From the NCBI GenBank assembly GCA_037577475.1, contig JBAGJB010000170.1, forward strand, positions 310,001 to 374,000: DNA of 64,000 nt. The letters run 5' to 3'. Shown piece after piece: positions 46,662 through 61,600 of the stretch (the stretch's first letter is position 1; every line of letters starts with the position of its first letter). The notes beneath the pieces are model-generated. The model was given only the letters and a program-made list of their open reading frames with translations, did not search any database and had not been told where the DNA came from. A program made the position numbers and the translations under genes. The stretch is from Chaunax sp. Z400. Lineage: Eukaryota; Chordata; Actinopteri; Lophiiformes; Chaunacidae.

Positions 46662-49600
46662 ATGTCATATCTCGGGAACCGTAAGTCGCAGAGACTCGGT
46701 TTACCTGCTGGATTTCTTGGAGACCCCATAAAACCATTGAAAGAGCTTATCCCCGAGTCTCTACGACCTTCCGTTCAAAAGTTACCAACCCGGGTAGGGC
46801 CCCGATTGAGTTTTTATCCCCTTAACCTAACCCTAACCCTAACCCTAACCCCTAACCCACACTTGTCCGCGAGTCTCTACGACCTTCCGTTCTCGAGATA
46901 CAGACATTCAAAATACGCCCCTACTGGACATGTCATATCTCGGGAAAGGAAGGTCGCACAGACTCGGGACAAAGACTGGTGTTCTCAGAGACCACATAAA
47001 CCCCTAGACGGACGTTGGTCCCGAGTCTCTACGACCTTCCGTTTCCGAGATACACACATTCACTATAGGCGAACCAAACCCCATTCACTTCAATGGGAAA
47101 ATAAGCTTGAGTATAACTCGGGAACGGAAGGTCGTAGAGACTCGGGACCCTGATCCGTCGGACATAATTCGTGGTCTCCGAACACGCCAGACTTCTCCCC
47201 GAGTCTCTACGACCTTCCTTTCCTGAGATACAAACATTCCAAAAATCACCAAAAATACATGTCATATCTCGGGAACCGTAAGTCGCAGAGACTCGGTTTA
47301 CCTGCTGGATTTCTTGGAGACCCCATAAAACCATTGAAAGAGCTTATCCCCGAGTCTCTACGACCTTCCGTTCAAAAGTTACCAACCCGGGTAGGGCCCC
47401 GATTGAGTTTTTATCCCCTTAACCTAACCCTAACCCTAACCCCTAACCCACACTTGTCCGCGAGTCTCTACGACCTTCCGTTCCCGAGATACAGACATTC
47501 AAAATACGCCCCTACTGGACATGTCATATCTCGGGAAAGGAAGGTCGCACAGACTCGGGACAAAGACTGGTGTTCTCAGAGACCACATAAACCCCTAGAC
47601 GGACGTTGGTCCCGAGTCTCTACGACCTTCCGTTTCCGAGATACACACATTCACTATAGGCGAACCAAACCCCATTCACTTCAATGGGAAAATAAGCTTG
47701 AGTATAACTCGGGAACGGAAGGTCGTAGAGACTCGGGACCCTGATCCGTCGGACATAATTCGTGGTCTCCGAACACGCCAGACTTCTCCCCGAGTCTCTA
47801 CGACCTTCCTTTCCCGAGATACAAACATTCCAAAAATCACCAAAAATACATGTCATATCTCGGGAACCGTAAGTCGTAGAGACTCGGTTTACCTGCTGGC
47901 GTTCTTGGAGACCCCATAAAACCATTGAAAGAGCTTATCCCCGAGTCTCTACGACATTCCGTTCAAAAGTTACCAACCCGGGTAGGGCCCCGATTGAGTT
48001 TTTATCTCCTTAACCCTAACCCTAACCCTAACCCCTAACCCACACTTGTCCGCGAGTCTCTACGACCTTCCGTTCCCGAGATACAGACATTCAAAATACG
48101 CCCCTACTGGACATGTCATATCTCGGGAAAGGAAGGTCGCACAGACTCGGGACAAAGACTGGTGTTCTCAGAGACCACATAAACCCCTAGACGGACGTTG
48201 GTCCCGAGTCTCTACGACCTTCCGTTTCCGAGATACACACATTCACTATAGGCGAACCAAACCCCATTCACTTCAATGGGAAAATAAGCTTGAGTATAAC
48301 TCGGGAACGGAAGGTCGTAGAGACTCGGGACCCTGATCCGTCAAACATAATTCGTGGTCTCCGAACACGCCAGACTTCTCCCCGAGTCTCTACGACCTTC
48401 CTTTCCCGAGATACAAACATTCCAAAAATCACCAAAAATACATGTCATATCTCGGGAACCGTAAGTCGTAGAGACTCGGTTTACCTGCTGGCGTTCTTGG
48501 AGACCCCATAAAACCATTGAAAGAGCTTATCCCCGAGTCTCTACGACATTCCGTTCAAAAGTTACCAACCCGGGTAGGGCCCCGATTGAGTTTTTATCTC
48601 CTTAACCCTAACCCTAACCCTAACCCCTAACCCACACTTGTCCGCGAGTCTCTACGACCTTCCGTTCCCGAGATACAGACATTCAAAATACGCCCCTACT
48701 GGACATGTCATATCTCGGGAAAGGAAGGTCGCACAGACTCGGGACAAAGACTGGTGTTCTCAGAGACCACATAAACCCCTAGACGGACGTTGGTCCCGAG
48801 TCTCTACGACCTTCCGTTTCCGAGATACACACATTCACTATAGGCGAACCAAACCCCATTCACTTCAATGGGAAAATAAACTTGAGTATAACTCGGGAAC
48901 GGAAGGTCGTAGAGACTCGGGACCCTGATCCGTCGGACATAATTCGTGGTCTCCGAACACGCCAGACTTCTCCCCGAGTCTCTACGACCTTCCTTTCCTG
49001 AGATACAAACATTCCAAAAATCACCAAAAATACATGTCATATCTCGGGAACCGTAAGTCGCAGAGACTCGGTTTACCTGCTGGATTTCTTGGAGACCCCA
49101 TAAAACCATTGAAAGAGCTTATCCCCGAGTCTCTACGACCTTCCGTTCAAAAGTTACCAACCCGGGTAGGGCCCCGATTGAGTTTTTATCCCCTTAACCT
49201 AACCCTAACCCTAACCCTAACCCCTAACCCACACTTGTCCGCGAGTCTCTACGACCTTCCGTTCTCGAGATACAGACATTCAAAATACGCCCCTACTGGA
49301 CATGTCATATCTCGGGAAAGGAAGGTCGCACAGACTCGGGACAAAGACTGGTGTTCTCAGAGACCACATAAACCCCTAGACGGACGTTGGTCCCGAGTCT
49401 CTACGACCTTCCGTTTCCGAGATACACACATTCACTATAGGCGAACCAAACCCCATTCACTTCAATGGGAAAATAAGCTTGAGTATAACTCGGGAACGGA
49501 AGGTCGTAGAGACTCGGGACCCTGATCCGTCGGACATAATTCGTGGTCTCCGAACACGCCAGACTTCTCCCCGAGTCTCTACGACCTTCCTTTCCTGAGA

Positions 49601-52600
49601 TACAAACATTCCAAAAATCACCAAAAATACATGTCATATCTCGGGAACCGTAAGTCGCAGAGACTCGGTTTACCTGCTGGATTTCTTGGAGACCCCATAA
49701 AACCATTGAAAGAGCTTATCCCCGAGTCTCTACGACCTTCCGTTCAAAAGTTACCAACCCGGGTAGGGCCCCGATTGAGTTTTTATCCCCTTAACCTAAC
49801 CCTAACCCTAACCCTAACCCCTAACCCACACTTGTCCGCGAGTCTCTACGACCTTCCGTTCTCGAGATACAGACATTCAAAATACGCCCCTACTGGACAT
49901 GTCATATCTCGGGAAAGGAAGGTCGCACAGACTCGGGACAAAGACTGGTGTTCTCAGAGACCACATAAACCCCTAGACGGACGTTGGTCCCGAGTCTCTA
50001 CGACCTTCCGTTTCCGAGATACACACATTCACTATAGGCGAACCAAACCCCATTCACTTCAATGGGAAAATAAGCTTGAGTATAACTCGGGAACGGAAGG
50101 TCGTAGAGACTCGGGACCCTGATCCGTCGGACATAATTCGTGGTCTCCGAACACGCCAGACTTCTCCCCGAGTCTCTACGACCTTCCTTTCCTGAGATAC
50201 AAACATTCCAAAAATCACCAAAAATACATGTCATATCTCGGGAACCGTAAGTCGCAGAGACTCGGTTTACCTGCTGGATTTCTTGGAGACCCCATAAAAC
50301 CATTGAAAGAGCTTATCCCCGAGTCTCTACGACCTTCCGTTCAAAAGTTACCAACCCGGGTAGGGCCCCGATTGAGTTTTTATCCCCTTAACCTAACCCT
50401 AACCCTAACCCCTAACCCACACTTGTCCGCGAGTCTCTACGACCTTCCGTTCCCGAGATACAGACATTCAAAATACGCCCCTACTGGACATGTCATATCT
50501 CGGGAAAGGAAGGTCGCACAGACTCGGGACAAAGACTGGTGTTCTCAGAGACCACATAAACCCCTAGACGGACGTTGGTCCCGAGTCTCTACGACCTTCC
50601 GTTTCCGAGATACACACATTCACTATAGGCGAACCAAACCCCATTCACTTCAATGGGAAAATAAGCTTGAGTATAACTCGGGAACGGAAGGTCGTAGAGA
50701 CTCGGGACCCTGATCCGTCGGACATAATTCGTGGTCTCCGAACACGCCAGACTTCTCCCCGAGTCTCTACGACCTTCCTTTCCCGAGATACAAACATTCC
50801 AAAAATCACCAAAAATACATGTCATATCTCGGGAACCGTAAGTCGTAGAGACTCGGTTTACCTGCTGGCGTTCTTGGAGACCCCATAAAACCATTGAAAG
50901 AGCTTATCCCCGAGTCTCTACGACATTCCGTTCAAAAGTTACCAACCCGGGTAGGGCCCCGATTGAGTTTTTATCTCCTTAACCCTAACCCTAACCCTAA
51001 CCCCTAACCCACACTTGTCCGCGAGTCTCTACGACCTTCCGTTCCCGAGATACAGACATTCAAAATACGCCCCTACTGGACATGTCATATCTCGGGAAAG
51101 GAAGGTCGCACAGACTCGGGACAAAGACTGGTGTTCTCAGAGACCACATAAACCCCTAGACGGACGTTGGTCCCGAGTCTCTACGACCTTCCGTTTCCGA
51201 GATACACACATTCACTATAGGCGAACCAAACCCCATTCACTTCAATGGGAAAATAAGCTTGAGTATAACTCGGGAACGGAAGGTCGTAGAGACTCGGGAC
51301 CCTGATCCGTCAAACATAATTCGTGGTCTCCGAACACGCCAGACTTCTCCCCGAGTCTCTACGACCTTCCTTTCCCGAGATACAAACATTCCAAAAATCA
51401 CCAAAAATACATGTCATATCTCGGGAACCGTAAGTCGTAGAGACTCGGTTTACCTGCTGGCGTTCTTGGAGACCCCATAAAACCATTGAAAGAGCTTATC
51501 CCCGAGTCTCTACGACATTCCGTTCAAAAGTTACCAACCCGGGTAGGGCCCCGATTGAGTTTTTATCTCCTTAACCCTAACCCTAACCCTAACCCCTAAC
51601 CCACACTTGTCCGCGAGTCTCTACGACCTTCCGTTCCCGAGATACAGACATTCAAAATACGCCCCTACTGGACATGTCATATCTCGGGAAAGGAAGGTCG
51701 CACAGACTCGGGACAAAGACTGGTGTTCTCAGAGACCACATAAACCCCTAGACGGACGTTGGTCCCGAGTCTCTACGACCTTCCGTTTCCGAGATACACA
51801 CATTCACTATAGGCGAACCAAACCCCATTCACTTCAATGGGAAAATAAACTTGAGTATAACTCGGGAACGGAAGGTCGTAGAGACTCGGGACCCTGATCC
51901 GTCGGACATAATTCGTGGTCTCCGAACACGCCAGACTTCTCCCCGAGTCTCTACGACCTTCCTTTCCTGAGATACAAACATTCCAAAAATCACCAAAAAT
52001 ACATGTCATATCTCGGGAACCGTAAGTCGCAGAGACTCGGTTTACCTGCTGGATTTCTTGGAGACCCCATAAAACCATTGAAAGAGCTTATCCCCGAGTC
52101 TCTACGACCTTCCGTTCAAAAGTTACCAACCCGGGTAGGGCCCCGATTGAGTTTTTATCCCCTTAACCTAACCCTAACCCTAACCCTAACCCCTAACCCA
52201 CACTTGTCCGCGAGTCTCTACGACCTTCCGTTCTCGAGATACAGACATTCAAAATACGCCCCTACTGGACATGTCATATCTCGGGAAAGGAAGGTCGCAC
52301 AGACTCGGGACAAAGACTGGTGTTCTCAGAGACCACATAAACCCCTAGACGGACGTTGGTCCCGAGTCTCTACGACCTTCCGTTTCCGAGATACACACAT
52401 TCACTATAGGCGAACCAAACCCCATTCACTTCAATGGGAAAATAAGCTTGAGTATAACTCGGGAACGGAAGGTCGTAGAGACTCGGGACCCTGATCCGTC
52501 GGACATAATTCGTGGTCTCCGAACACGCCAGACTTCTCCCCGAGTCTCTACGACCTTCCTTTCCTGAGATACAAACATTCCAAAAATCACCAAAAATACA
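46662..52600. repeat. 2,969-bp higher-order repeat, two periods
   Basis: Five long units of 597, 591, 592, 592 and 597 bp make a period of 2,969. Matching points are 46662/49631, 47259/50228, 48046/51015, 48290/51259 and 48638/51607. A private variant CCGTCAAACATAATTCG, seen near 48339, recurs near 51308. Confidence 0.88.
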
Positions 52601-55600
52601 TGTCATATCTCGGGAACCGTAAGTCGCAGAGACTCGGTTTACCTGCTGGATTTCTTGGAGACCCCATAAAACCATTGAAAGAGCTTATCCCCGAGTCTCT
52701 ACGACCTTCCGTTCAAAAGTTACCAACCCGGGTAGGGCCCCGATTGAGTTTTTATCCCCTTAACCTAACCCTAACCCTAACCCCTAACCCACACTTGTCC
52801 GCGAGTCTCTACGACCTTCCGTTCCCGAGATACAGACATTCAAAATACGCCCCTACTGGACATGTCATATCTCGGGAAAGGAAGGTCGCACAGACTCGGG
52901 ACAAAGACTGGTGTTCTCAGAGACCACATAAAACCCTAGACGGATGTTGGTCCCGAGTCTCTACGACCTTCCGTTTCCGAGATACACACATTCACTATAG
53001 GCGAACCAAACCCCATTCACTTCAATGGGAAAATAAACTTGAGTATAACTCGGGAACGGAAGGTCGTAGAGACTCGGGACCCTGATCCGTCGGACATAAT
53101 TCGTGGTCTCTGAACACGCCAGACTTCTCCCCGAGTCTCTACGACCTTCCGTTCCCGAGATACAAACATTCCAAAAATCACCAAAAATACATGTCATATC
53201 TCGGGAACCGTAAGTCGTAGAGACTCGGTTTACCTGCTGGCGTTCTTGGAGACCCCATAAAACCATTGAAAGAGCTTATCCCCGAGTCTCTACGACATTC
53301 CGTTCAAAAGTTACCAACCCGGGTAGGGCCCCGATTGAGTTTTTATCCCCTTAACCCTAACCCTAACCCTAACCCCTAACCCACACTTGTCCGCGAGTCT
53401 CTACGACCTTCCGTTCCCGAGATACAGACATTCAAAATACGCCCCTACTGGACATGTCATATCTCATGAAAGGAAGGTCGCACAGACTCGGGACAAAGAC
53501 TGGTGTTCTCAGAGACCACATAAACCCCTAGACGGACGTTGGTCCCGAGTCTCTACGACCTTCCGTTTCCGAGATACACACATTCACTATAGGCGAACCA
53601 AACCCCATTCACTTCAATGGGAAAATAAACTTGAGTATAACTCGGGAACGGAAGGTCGTAGAGACTCGGGACCCTGATCCGTCGGACATAATTCGTGGTC
53701 TCTGAACACGCCAGACTTCTCCCCGAGTCTCTACGACCTTCCGTTCCCGAGATACAAACATTCCAAAAATCACCAAAAATACATGTCATATCTCGGGAAC
53801 CGTAAGTCGTAGAGACTCGGTTTACCTGCTGGCGTTCTTGGAGACCCCATAAAACCATTGAAAGAGCTTATCCCCGAGTCTCTACGACATTCCGTTCAAA
53901 AGTTACCAACCCGGGTAGGGCCCCGATTGAGTTTTTATCCCCTTAACCCTAACCCTAACCCTAACCCCTAACCCACACTTGTCCGCGAGTCTCTACGACC
54001 TTCCGTTCCCGAGATACAGACATTCAAAATACGCCCCTACTGGACATGTCATATCTCATGAAAGGAAGGTCGCACAGACTCGGGACAAAGACTGGTGTTC
54101 TCAGAGACCACATAAACCCCTAGACGGACGTTGGTCCCGAGTCTCTACGACCTTCCGTTTCCGAGATACACACATTCACTATAGGCGAACCAAACCCCAT
54201 TCACTTCAATGGGAAAATAAACTTGAGTATAACTCGGGAACGGAAGGTCGTAGAGACTCGGGACCCTGATCCGTCGGACATAATTCGTGGTCTCTGAACA
54301 CGCCAGACTTCTCCCCGAGTCTCTACGACCTTCCGTTCCCGAGATACAAACATTCCAAAAATCACCAAAAATACATGTCATATCTCGGGAACCGTAAGTC
54401 GTAGAGACTCGGTTTACCTGCTGGCGTTCTTGGAGACCCCATAAAACCATTGAAAGAGCTTATCCCCGAGTCTCTACGACCTTCCGTTCAAAAGTTACCA
54501 ACCCGGGTAGGGCCCCGATTGAGTTTTTATCCCCTTAACCTAACCCTAACCCTAACCCCTAACCCACACTTGTCCGCGAGTCTCTACGACCTTCCGTTCC
54601 CGAGATACAGACATTCAAAATACGCCCCTACTGGACATGTCATATCTCGGGAAAGGAAGGTCGCACAGACTCGGGACAAAGACTGGTGTTCTCAGAGACC
54701 ACATAAACCCCTAGACGGACGTTGGTCCCGAGTCTCTACGACCTTCCGTTTCCGAGATACACACATTCACTATAGGCGAACCAAACCCCATTCACTTCAA
54801 TGGGAAAATAAACTTGAGTATAACTCGGGAACGGAAGGTCGTAGAGACTCGGGACCCTGATCCGTCGGACATAATTCGTGGTCTCCGAACACGCCAGACT
54901 TCTCCCCGAGTCTCTACGACCTTCCTTTCCTGAGATACAAACATTCCAAAAATCACCAAAAATACATGTCATATCTCGGGAACCGTAAGTCGCAGAGACT
55001 CGGTTTACCTGCTGGATTTCTTGGAGACCCCATAAAACCATTGAAAGAGCTTATCCCCGAGTCTCTACGACCTTCCGTTCAAAAGTTACCAACCCGGGTA
55101 GGGCCCCGATTGAGTTTTTATCCCCTTAACCTAACCCTAACCCTAACCCTAACCCCTAACCCACACTTGTCCGCGAGTCTCTACGACCTTCCGTTCTCGA
55201 GATACAGACATTCAAAATACGCCCCTACTGGACATGTCATATCTCGGGAAAGGAAGGTCGCACAGACTCGGGACAAAGACTGGTGTTCTCAGAGACCACA
55301 TAAACCCCTAGACGGACGTTGGTCCCGAGTCTCTACGACCTTCCGTTTCCGAGATACACACATTCACTATAGGCGAACCAAACCCCATTCACTTCAATGG
55401 GAAAATAAGCTTGAGTATAACTCGGGAACGGAAGGTCGTAGAGACTCGGGACCCTGATCCGTCGGACATAATTCGTGGTCTCCGAACACGCCAGACTTCT
55501 CCCCGAGTCTCTACGACCTTCCTTTCCTGAGATACAAACATTCCAAAAATCACCAAAAATACATGTCATATCTCGGGAACCGTAAGTCGCAGAGACTCGG

Positions 55601-58600
55601 TTTACCTGCTGGATTTCTTGGAGACCCCATAAAACCATTGAAAGAGCTTATCCCCGAGTCTCTACGACCTTCCGTTCAAAAGTTACCAACCCGGGTAGGG
55701 CCCCGATTGAGTTTTTATCCCCTTAACCTAACCCTAACCCTAACCCCTAACCCACACTTGTCCGCGAGTCTCTACGACCTTCCGTTCCCGAGATACAGAC
55801 ATTCAAAATACGCCCCTACTGGACATGTCATATCTCGGGAAAGGAAGGTCGCACAGACTCGGGACAAAGACTGGTGTTCTCAGAGACCACATAAACCCCT
55901 AGACGGACGTTGGTCCCGAGTCTCTACGACCTTCCGTTTCCGAGATACACACATTCACTATAGGCGAACCAAACCCCATTCACTTCAATGGGAAAATAAA
56001 CTTGAGTATAACTCGGGAACGGAAGGTCGTAGAGACTCGGGACCATGATCCGTCGGACATAATTCGTGGTCTCTGAACACGCCAGACTTCTCCCCGAGTC
56101 TCTACGACCTTCCGTTCCCGAGATACAAAAATTCCAAAAATCACCAAAAATACATGTCATATCTCGGGAACCGTAAGTCGTAGAGACTCGGTTTACCCGC
56201 TGGCATTCTTGGAGACCCCATAAAACCATTGAAAGAGCTTATCCCCGAGTCTCTACGACCTTCCGTTCCCGAGATACAAACATTCCAAAAGTCACGAAAA
56301 ATACATGTCATATCTCGGGAACCGTAAGTCGTAGAGACTCGGTTTACCTGCCGGCATTCTTGGAGACCCCATAAAACCGTTGAAAGAGCTTATCCCCGAG
56401 TCTCTACGACCTTCCGTTCCCGAGATACAGACATTCAAAATACGCCCCTACTGGACATGTCATATCTCGGGAAAGGAAGGTCCCACAGACTCGGGACAAA
56501 GACTGGTGTTCTCAGAGACCACATAAACCCCTAGACGGACGTTGGTCCCGAGTCTCTACGACCTTCCGTTTCCGAGATACACACATTCACTATAGGCGAA
56601 CCAAACCCCATTCACTTCAATGGGAAAATAAACTTGAGTATAACTCGGGAACGGAAGGTCGTAGAGACTCGGGACCATGATCCGTCCGACATAATTCGTG
56701 GTCTCTGAACACGCCAGACTTCTCCACGAGTCTCTACGACCTTCCGTTCCCGAGATACAGACATTCAAAATACGCCCCTACTGGACATGTCATATCTCGG
56801 GAAAGGAAGGTCGCACAGACTCGGGACAAAGACTGGTGTTCTCAGAGACCACATAAACCCCTAGACGGACGTTGGTCCCGAGTCTCTACGACCTTCCGTT
56901 TCCGAGATACACACATTCACTATAGGCGGACCAAACCCCATTCACTTCAATGGGAAAATAAACTTGAGTATAACTCGGGAACGGAAGGTCGTAGAGACTC
57001 GGGACCATGATCCGTCCGACATAATTCGTGGTCTCTGAACACGCCAGACTTCTCCACGAGTCTCTACGACCTTCCGTTCCCGAGATACAGACATTCAAAA
57101 TACGCCCCTAATGGACATGTCATATCTCGGGAAAGGAAGGTCGCACAGACTCGGGACAAAGACTGGTGTTCTCAGAGACCACATAAACCCCTAGACAGAC
57201 GTTGGGCCCGAGTCTCTACGACCTTCCGTTTCCGAGATACACACATTCACTATAGGCAAACCAAACCCCATTCACTTCAATGGGAAAATAAACTTGAGTA
57301 TAACTCGGGAACGGAAGGTCGTAGAGACTCGGGACCATGATCCGTCCGACTTAATTCGTGGTCTCTGAACACGCCAGACTTCTCCACGAGTCTCTACGAC
57401 CTTCCGTTCCCGAGATACAGACATTCAAAATACGCCCCTACTGGACATGTCATATCTCGGGAAAGGAAGGTCGCACAGACTCGGGACAAAGACTGGTGTT
57501 CTCAGAGACCACATAAACCCCTAGACGGACGTTGGTCCCGAGTCTCTACGACCTTCCGTTTCCGAGATACACACATTCACTATAGGCGGACCAAACCCCA
57601 TTCACTTCAATGGGAAAATAAACTTGAGTATAACTCGGGAACGGAAGGTCGTAGAGACTCGGGACCATGATCCGTCGGACATAATTCGTGGTCTCTGAAC
57701 ACGCCAGACTTCTCCCCGAGTCTCTACGACCTTCCGTTCCCGAGATACAAAAATTCCAAAAATCACCAAAAATACATGTCATATCTCGGGAACCGTAAGT
57801 CGTAGAGACTCGGTTTACCCGCTGGCATTCTTGGAGCCCCCATAAAACCATTGAAAGAGCTTCTCCCCGAGTCTCTACGACCTTCCGTTCCCGAGATACA
57901 GACATTCAAAATACGCCCCTACTGGACATGTCATATCTCATGAAAGGAAGGTCGCACAGACTCGGGACAAAGACTGGTGTTCTCAGAGACCACATAAACC
58001 CCCTAGACGGACGTTGGTCCCGAGTCTCTACGACCTTCCGTTTCCGAGATACACACATTCACTATAGGCGAACCAAACCCCATTCACTTCAATGGGAAAA
58101 TAAACTTGAGTATAACTCGGGAACGGAAGGTCGTAGAGACTCGGGACCCTGATCCGTCGGACATAATTCGTGGTCTCTGAACACGCCAGACTTCTCCCCG
58201 AGTCTCTACGACCTTCCTTTCCCGAGATACAAACATTCCAAAAATCACCAAAAATACATGTCATATCTCGGGAACCGTAAGTCGTAGAGACTCAGTTTAC
58301 CTGCCGGATTTCTTGGAGACCCCATAAAACCATTGAAAGAGCTTATCCCCGAGTCTCTACGACCTTCCGTTCAAAAGATACCAACCCGGGTAGGGCCCCG
58401 ATTGAGTTTTTATCCCCTTAACCTAACCCTAACCCTAACCCTAACCCCTAACCCACACTTGTCCGCGAGTCTCTACGACCTTCCGTTCCCGAGATACAGA
58501 CATTCAAAATACGCCCCTACTGAACATGTCATATCTCGGGAAAGGAAGGTCGCACAGACTCGGGACAAAGACTGGTGTTCTCAGAGACCACATAAACCCC

Positions 58601-61600
58601 TAGACGGACGTTGGTCCCGAGTCTCTACGACCTTCCGTTTCCGAGATACACACATTCACTATAGGCGAACCAAACCCCATTCACTTCAATGGGAAAATAA
58701 ACTTGAGTATAACTCGGGAACGGAAGGTCGTAGAGACTCGGGACCCTGATCCGTCGGACATAATTCGTGGTCTCCGAACACGCCAGACTTCTTCCCGAGT
58801 CTCTACGACCTTCCTTTCCTGAGATACAAACATTCCAAAAATCACCAAAAATACATGTCATATCTCGGGAACCGTAAGTCGCAGAGACTCGGTTTACCTG
58901 CTGGATTTCTTGGAGACCCCATAAAACCATTGAAAGAGCTTATCCCCGAGTCTCTACGACCTTCCGTTCAAAAGTTACCAACCCGGGTAGGGCCCCGATT
59001 GAGTTTTTATCCCCTTAACCTAACCCTAACCCTAACCCTAACCCCTAACCCACACTTGTCCGCGAGTCTCTACGACCTTCCGTTCTCGAGATACAGACAT
59101 TCAAAATACGCCCCTACTGGACATGTCATTTCTCGGGAAAGGAAGGTCGCACAGACTCGGGACAAAGACTGGTGTTCTCAGAGACCACATAAACCCCTAG
59201 ACGGACGTTGGTCCCGAGTCTCTACGACCTTCCGTTTCCGAGATACACACATTCACTATAGGCGAACCAAACCCCATTCACTTCAATGGGAAAATAAGCT
59301 TGAGTATAACTCGGGAACGGAAGGTCGTAGAGACTCGGGACCCTGATCCGTCGGACATAATTCGTGGTCTCCGAACACGCCAGACTTCTCCCCGAGTCTC
59401 TACGACCTTCCTTTCCCGAGATACAAACATTCCAAAAATCACCAAAAATACATGTCATATCTCGGGAACCGTAAGTCGTAGAGACTCGGTTTACCTGCTG
59501 GCGTTCTTGGAGACCCCATAAAACCATTGAAAGAGCTTATCCCCGAGTCTCTACGACCTTCCGTTCAAAAGTTAGCAACCCGGGTAGGGCCCCGATTGAG
59601 TTTTTATCCCCTTAACCTAACCCTAACCCTAACCCCTAACCCACACTTGTCCGCGAGTCTCTACGACCTTCCGTTCCCGAGATACAGACATTCAAAATAC
59701 GCCCCTACTGGACATGTCATATCTCGGGAAAGGAAGGTCGCACAGACTCGGGACAAAGACTGGTGTTCTCAGAGACCACATAAACCCCTAGACGGACGTT
59801 GGTCCCGAGTCTCTACGACCTTCCGTTTCCGAGATACACACATTCACTATAGGCGAACCAAACCCCATTCACTTCAATGGGAAAATAAACTTGAGTATAA
59901 CTCGGGAACGGAAGGTCGTAGAGACTCGGGACCCTGATCCGTCGGACATAATTCGTGGTCTCTGAACACGCCAGACTTCTCCCCGAGTCTCTACGACCTT
60001 CCGTTCCCGAGATACAAACATTCCAAAAATCACCAAAAATACATGTCATATCTCGGGAACCGTAAGTCGTAGAGACTCGGTTTACCTGCTGGCGTTCTTG
60101 GAGACCCCATAAAACCATTGAAAGAGCTTATCCCCGAGTCTCTACGACATTCCGTTCAAAAGTTACCAACCCGGGTAGGGCCCCGATTGAGTTTTTATCC
60201 CCTTAACCCTAACCCTAACCCTAACCCCTAACCCACACTTGTCCGCGAGTCTCTACGACCTTCCGTTCCCGAGATACAGACATTCAAAATACGCCCCTAC
60301 TGGACATGTCATATCTCATGAAAGGAAGGTCGCACAGACTCGGGACAAAGACTGGTGTTCTCAGAGACCACATAAACCCCTAGACGGACGTTGGTCCCGA
60401 GTCTCTACGACCTTCCGTTTCCGAGATACACACATTCACTATAGGCGAACCAAACCCCATTCACTTCAATGGGAAAATAAACTTGAGTATAACTCGGGAA
60501 CGGAAAGTCGTAGAGACTCGGGACCCTGATCCGTCGGACATAATTCGTGGTCTCTGAACACGCCAGACTTCTCCCCGAGTCTCTACGACCTTCCTTTCCC
60601 GAGATACAAACATTCCAAAAATCACCAAAAATACATGTCATATCTCCGGAACCGTAAGTCGTAGAGACTCAGTTTACCTGCTGGATTTCTCGGAGACCCC
60701 ATAAAACCATTGAAAGAGCTTATCCCCGAGTCTCTACGACATTCCGTTCAAAAGTTACCAACCCGGGTAGGGCCCCGATTGAGTTTTTATCCCCTTAACC
60801 CTAACCCTAACCCTAACCCCTAACCCACACTTGTCCGCGAGTCTCTACGACCTTCCGTTCCCGAGATACAGACATTCAAAATACGCCCCTACTGGACATG
60901 TCATATCTCATGAAAGGAAGGTCGCACAGACTCGGGACAAAGACTGGTGTTCTCAGAGACCACATAAACCCCTAGACGGACGTTGGTCCCGAGTCTCTAC
61001 GACCTTCCGTTTCCGAGATACACACATTCACTATAGGCGAACCAAACCCCATTCACTTCAATGGGAAAATAAACTTGAGTATAACTCGGGAACGGAAGGT
61101 CGTAGAGACTCGGGACCCTGATCCGTCGGACATAATTCGTGGTCTCTGAACACGCCAGACTTCTCCCCGAGTCTCTACGACCTTCCTTTCCCGAGATACA
61201 AACATTCCAAAAATCACCAAAAATACATGTCATATCTCGGGAACCGTAAGTCGTAGAGACTCGGTTTACCTGCTGGCGTTCTTGGAGACCCCATAAAACC
61301 ATTGAAAGAGCTTATCCCCGAGTCTCTACGACCTTCCGTTCAAAAGTTACCAACCCGGGTAGGGCCCCGATTGAGTTTTTATCCCCTTAACCTAACCCTA
61401 ACCCTAACCCCTACTCCACACTTGTCCGCGAGTCTCTACGACCTTCCGTTCCCGAGATACAGACATTCAAAATACGCCCCTACTGGACATGTCATATCTC
61501 GGGAAAGGAAGGTCGCACAGACTCGGGACAAAGACTGGTGTTCTCAGAGACCACATAAACCCCTAGACGGACGTTGGTCCCGAGTCTCTACGACCTTCCG

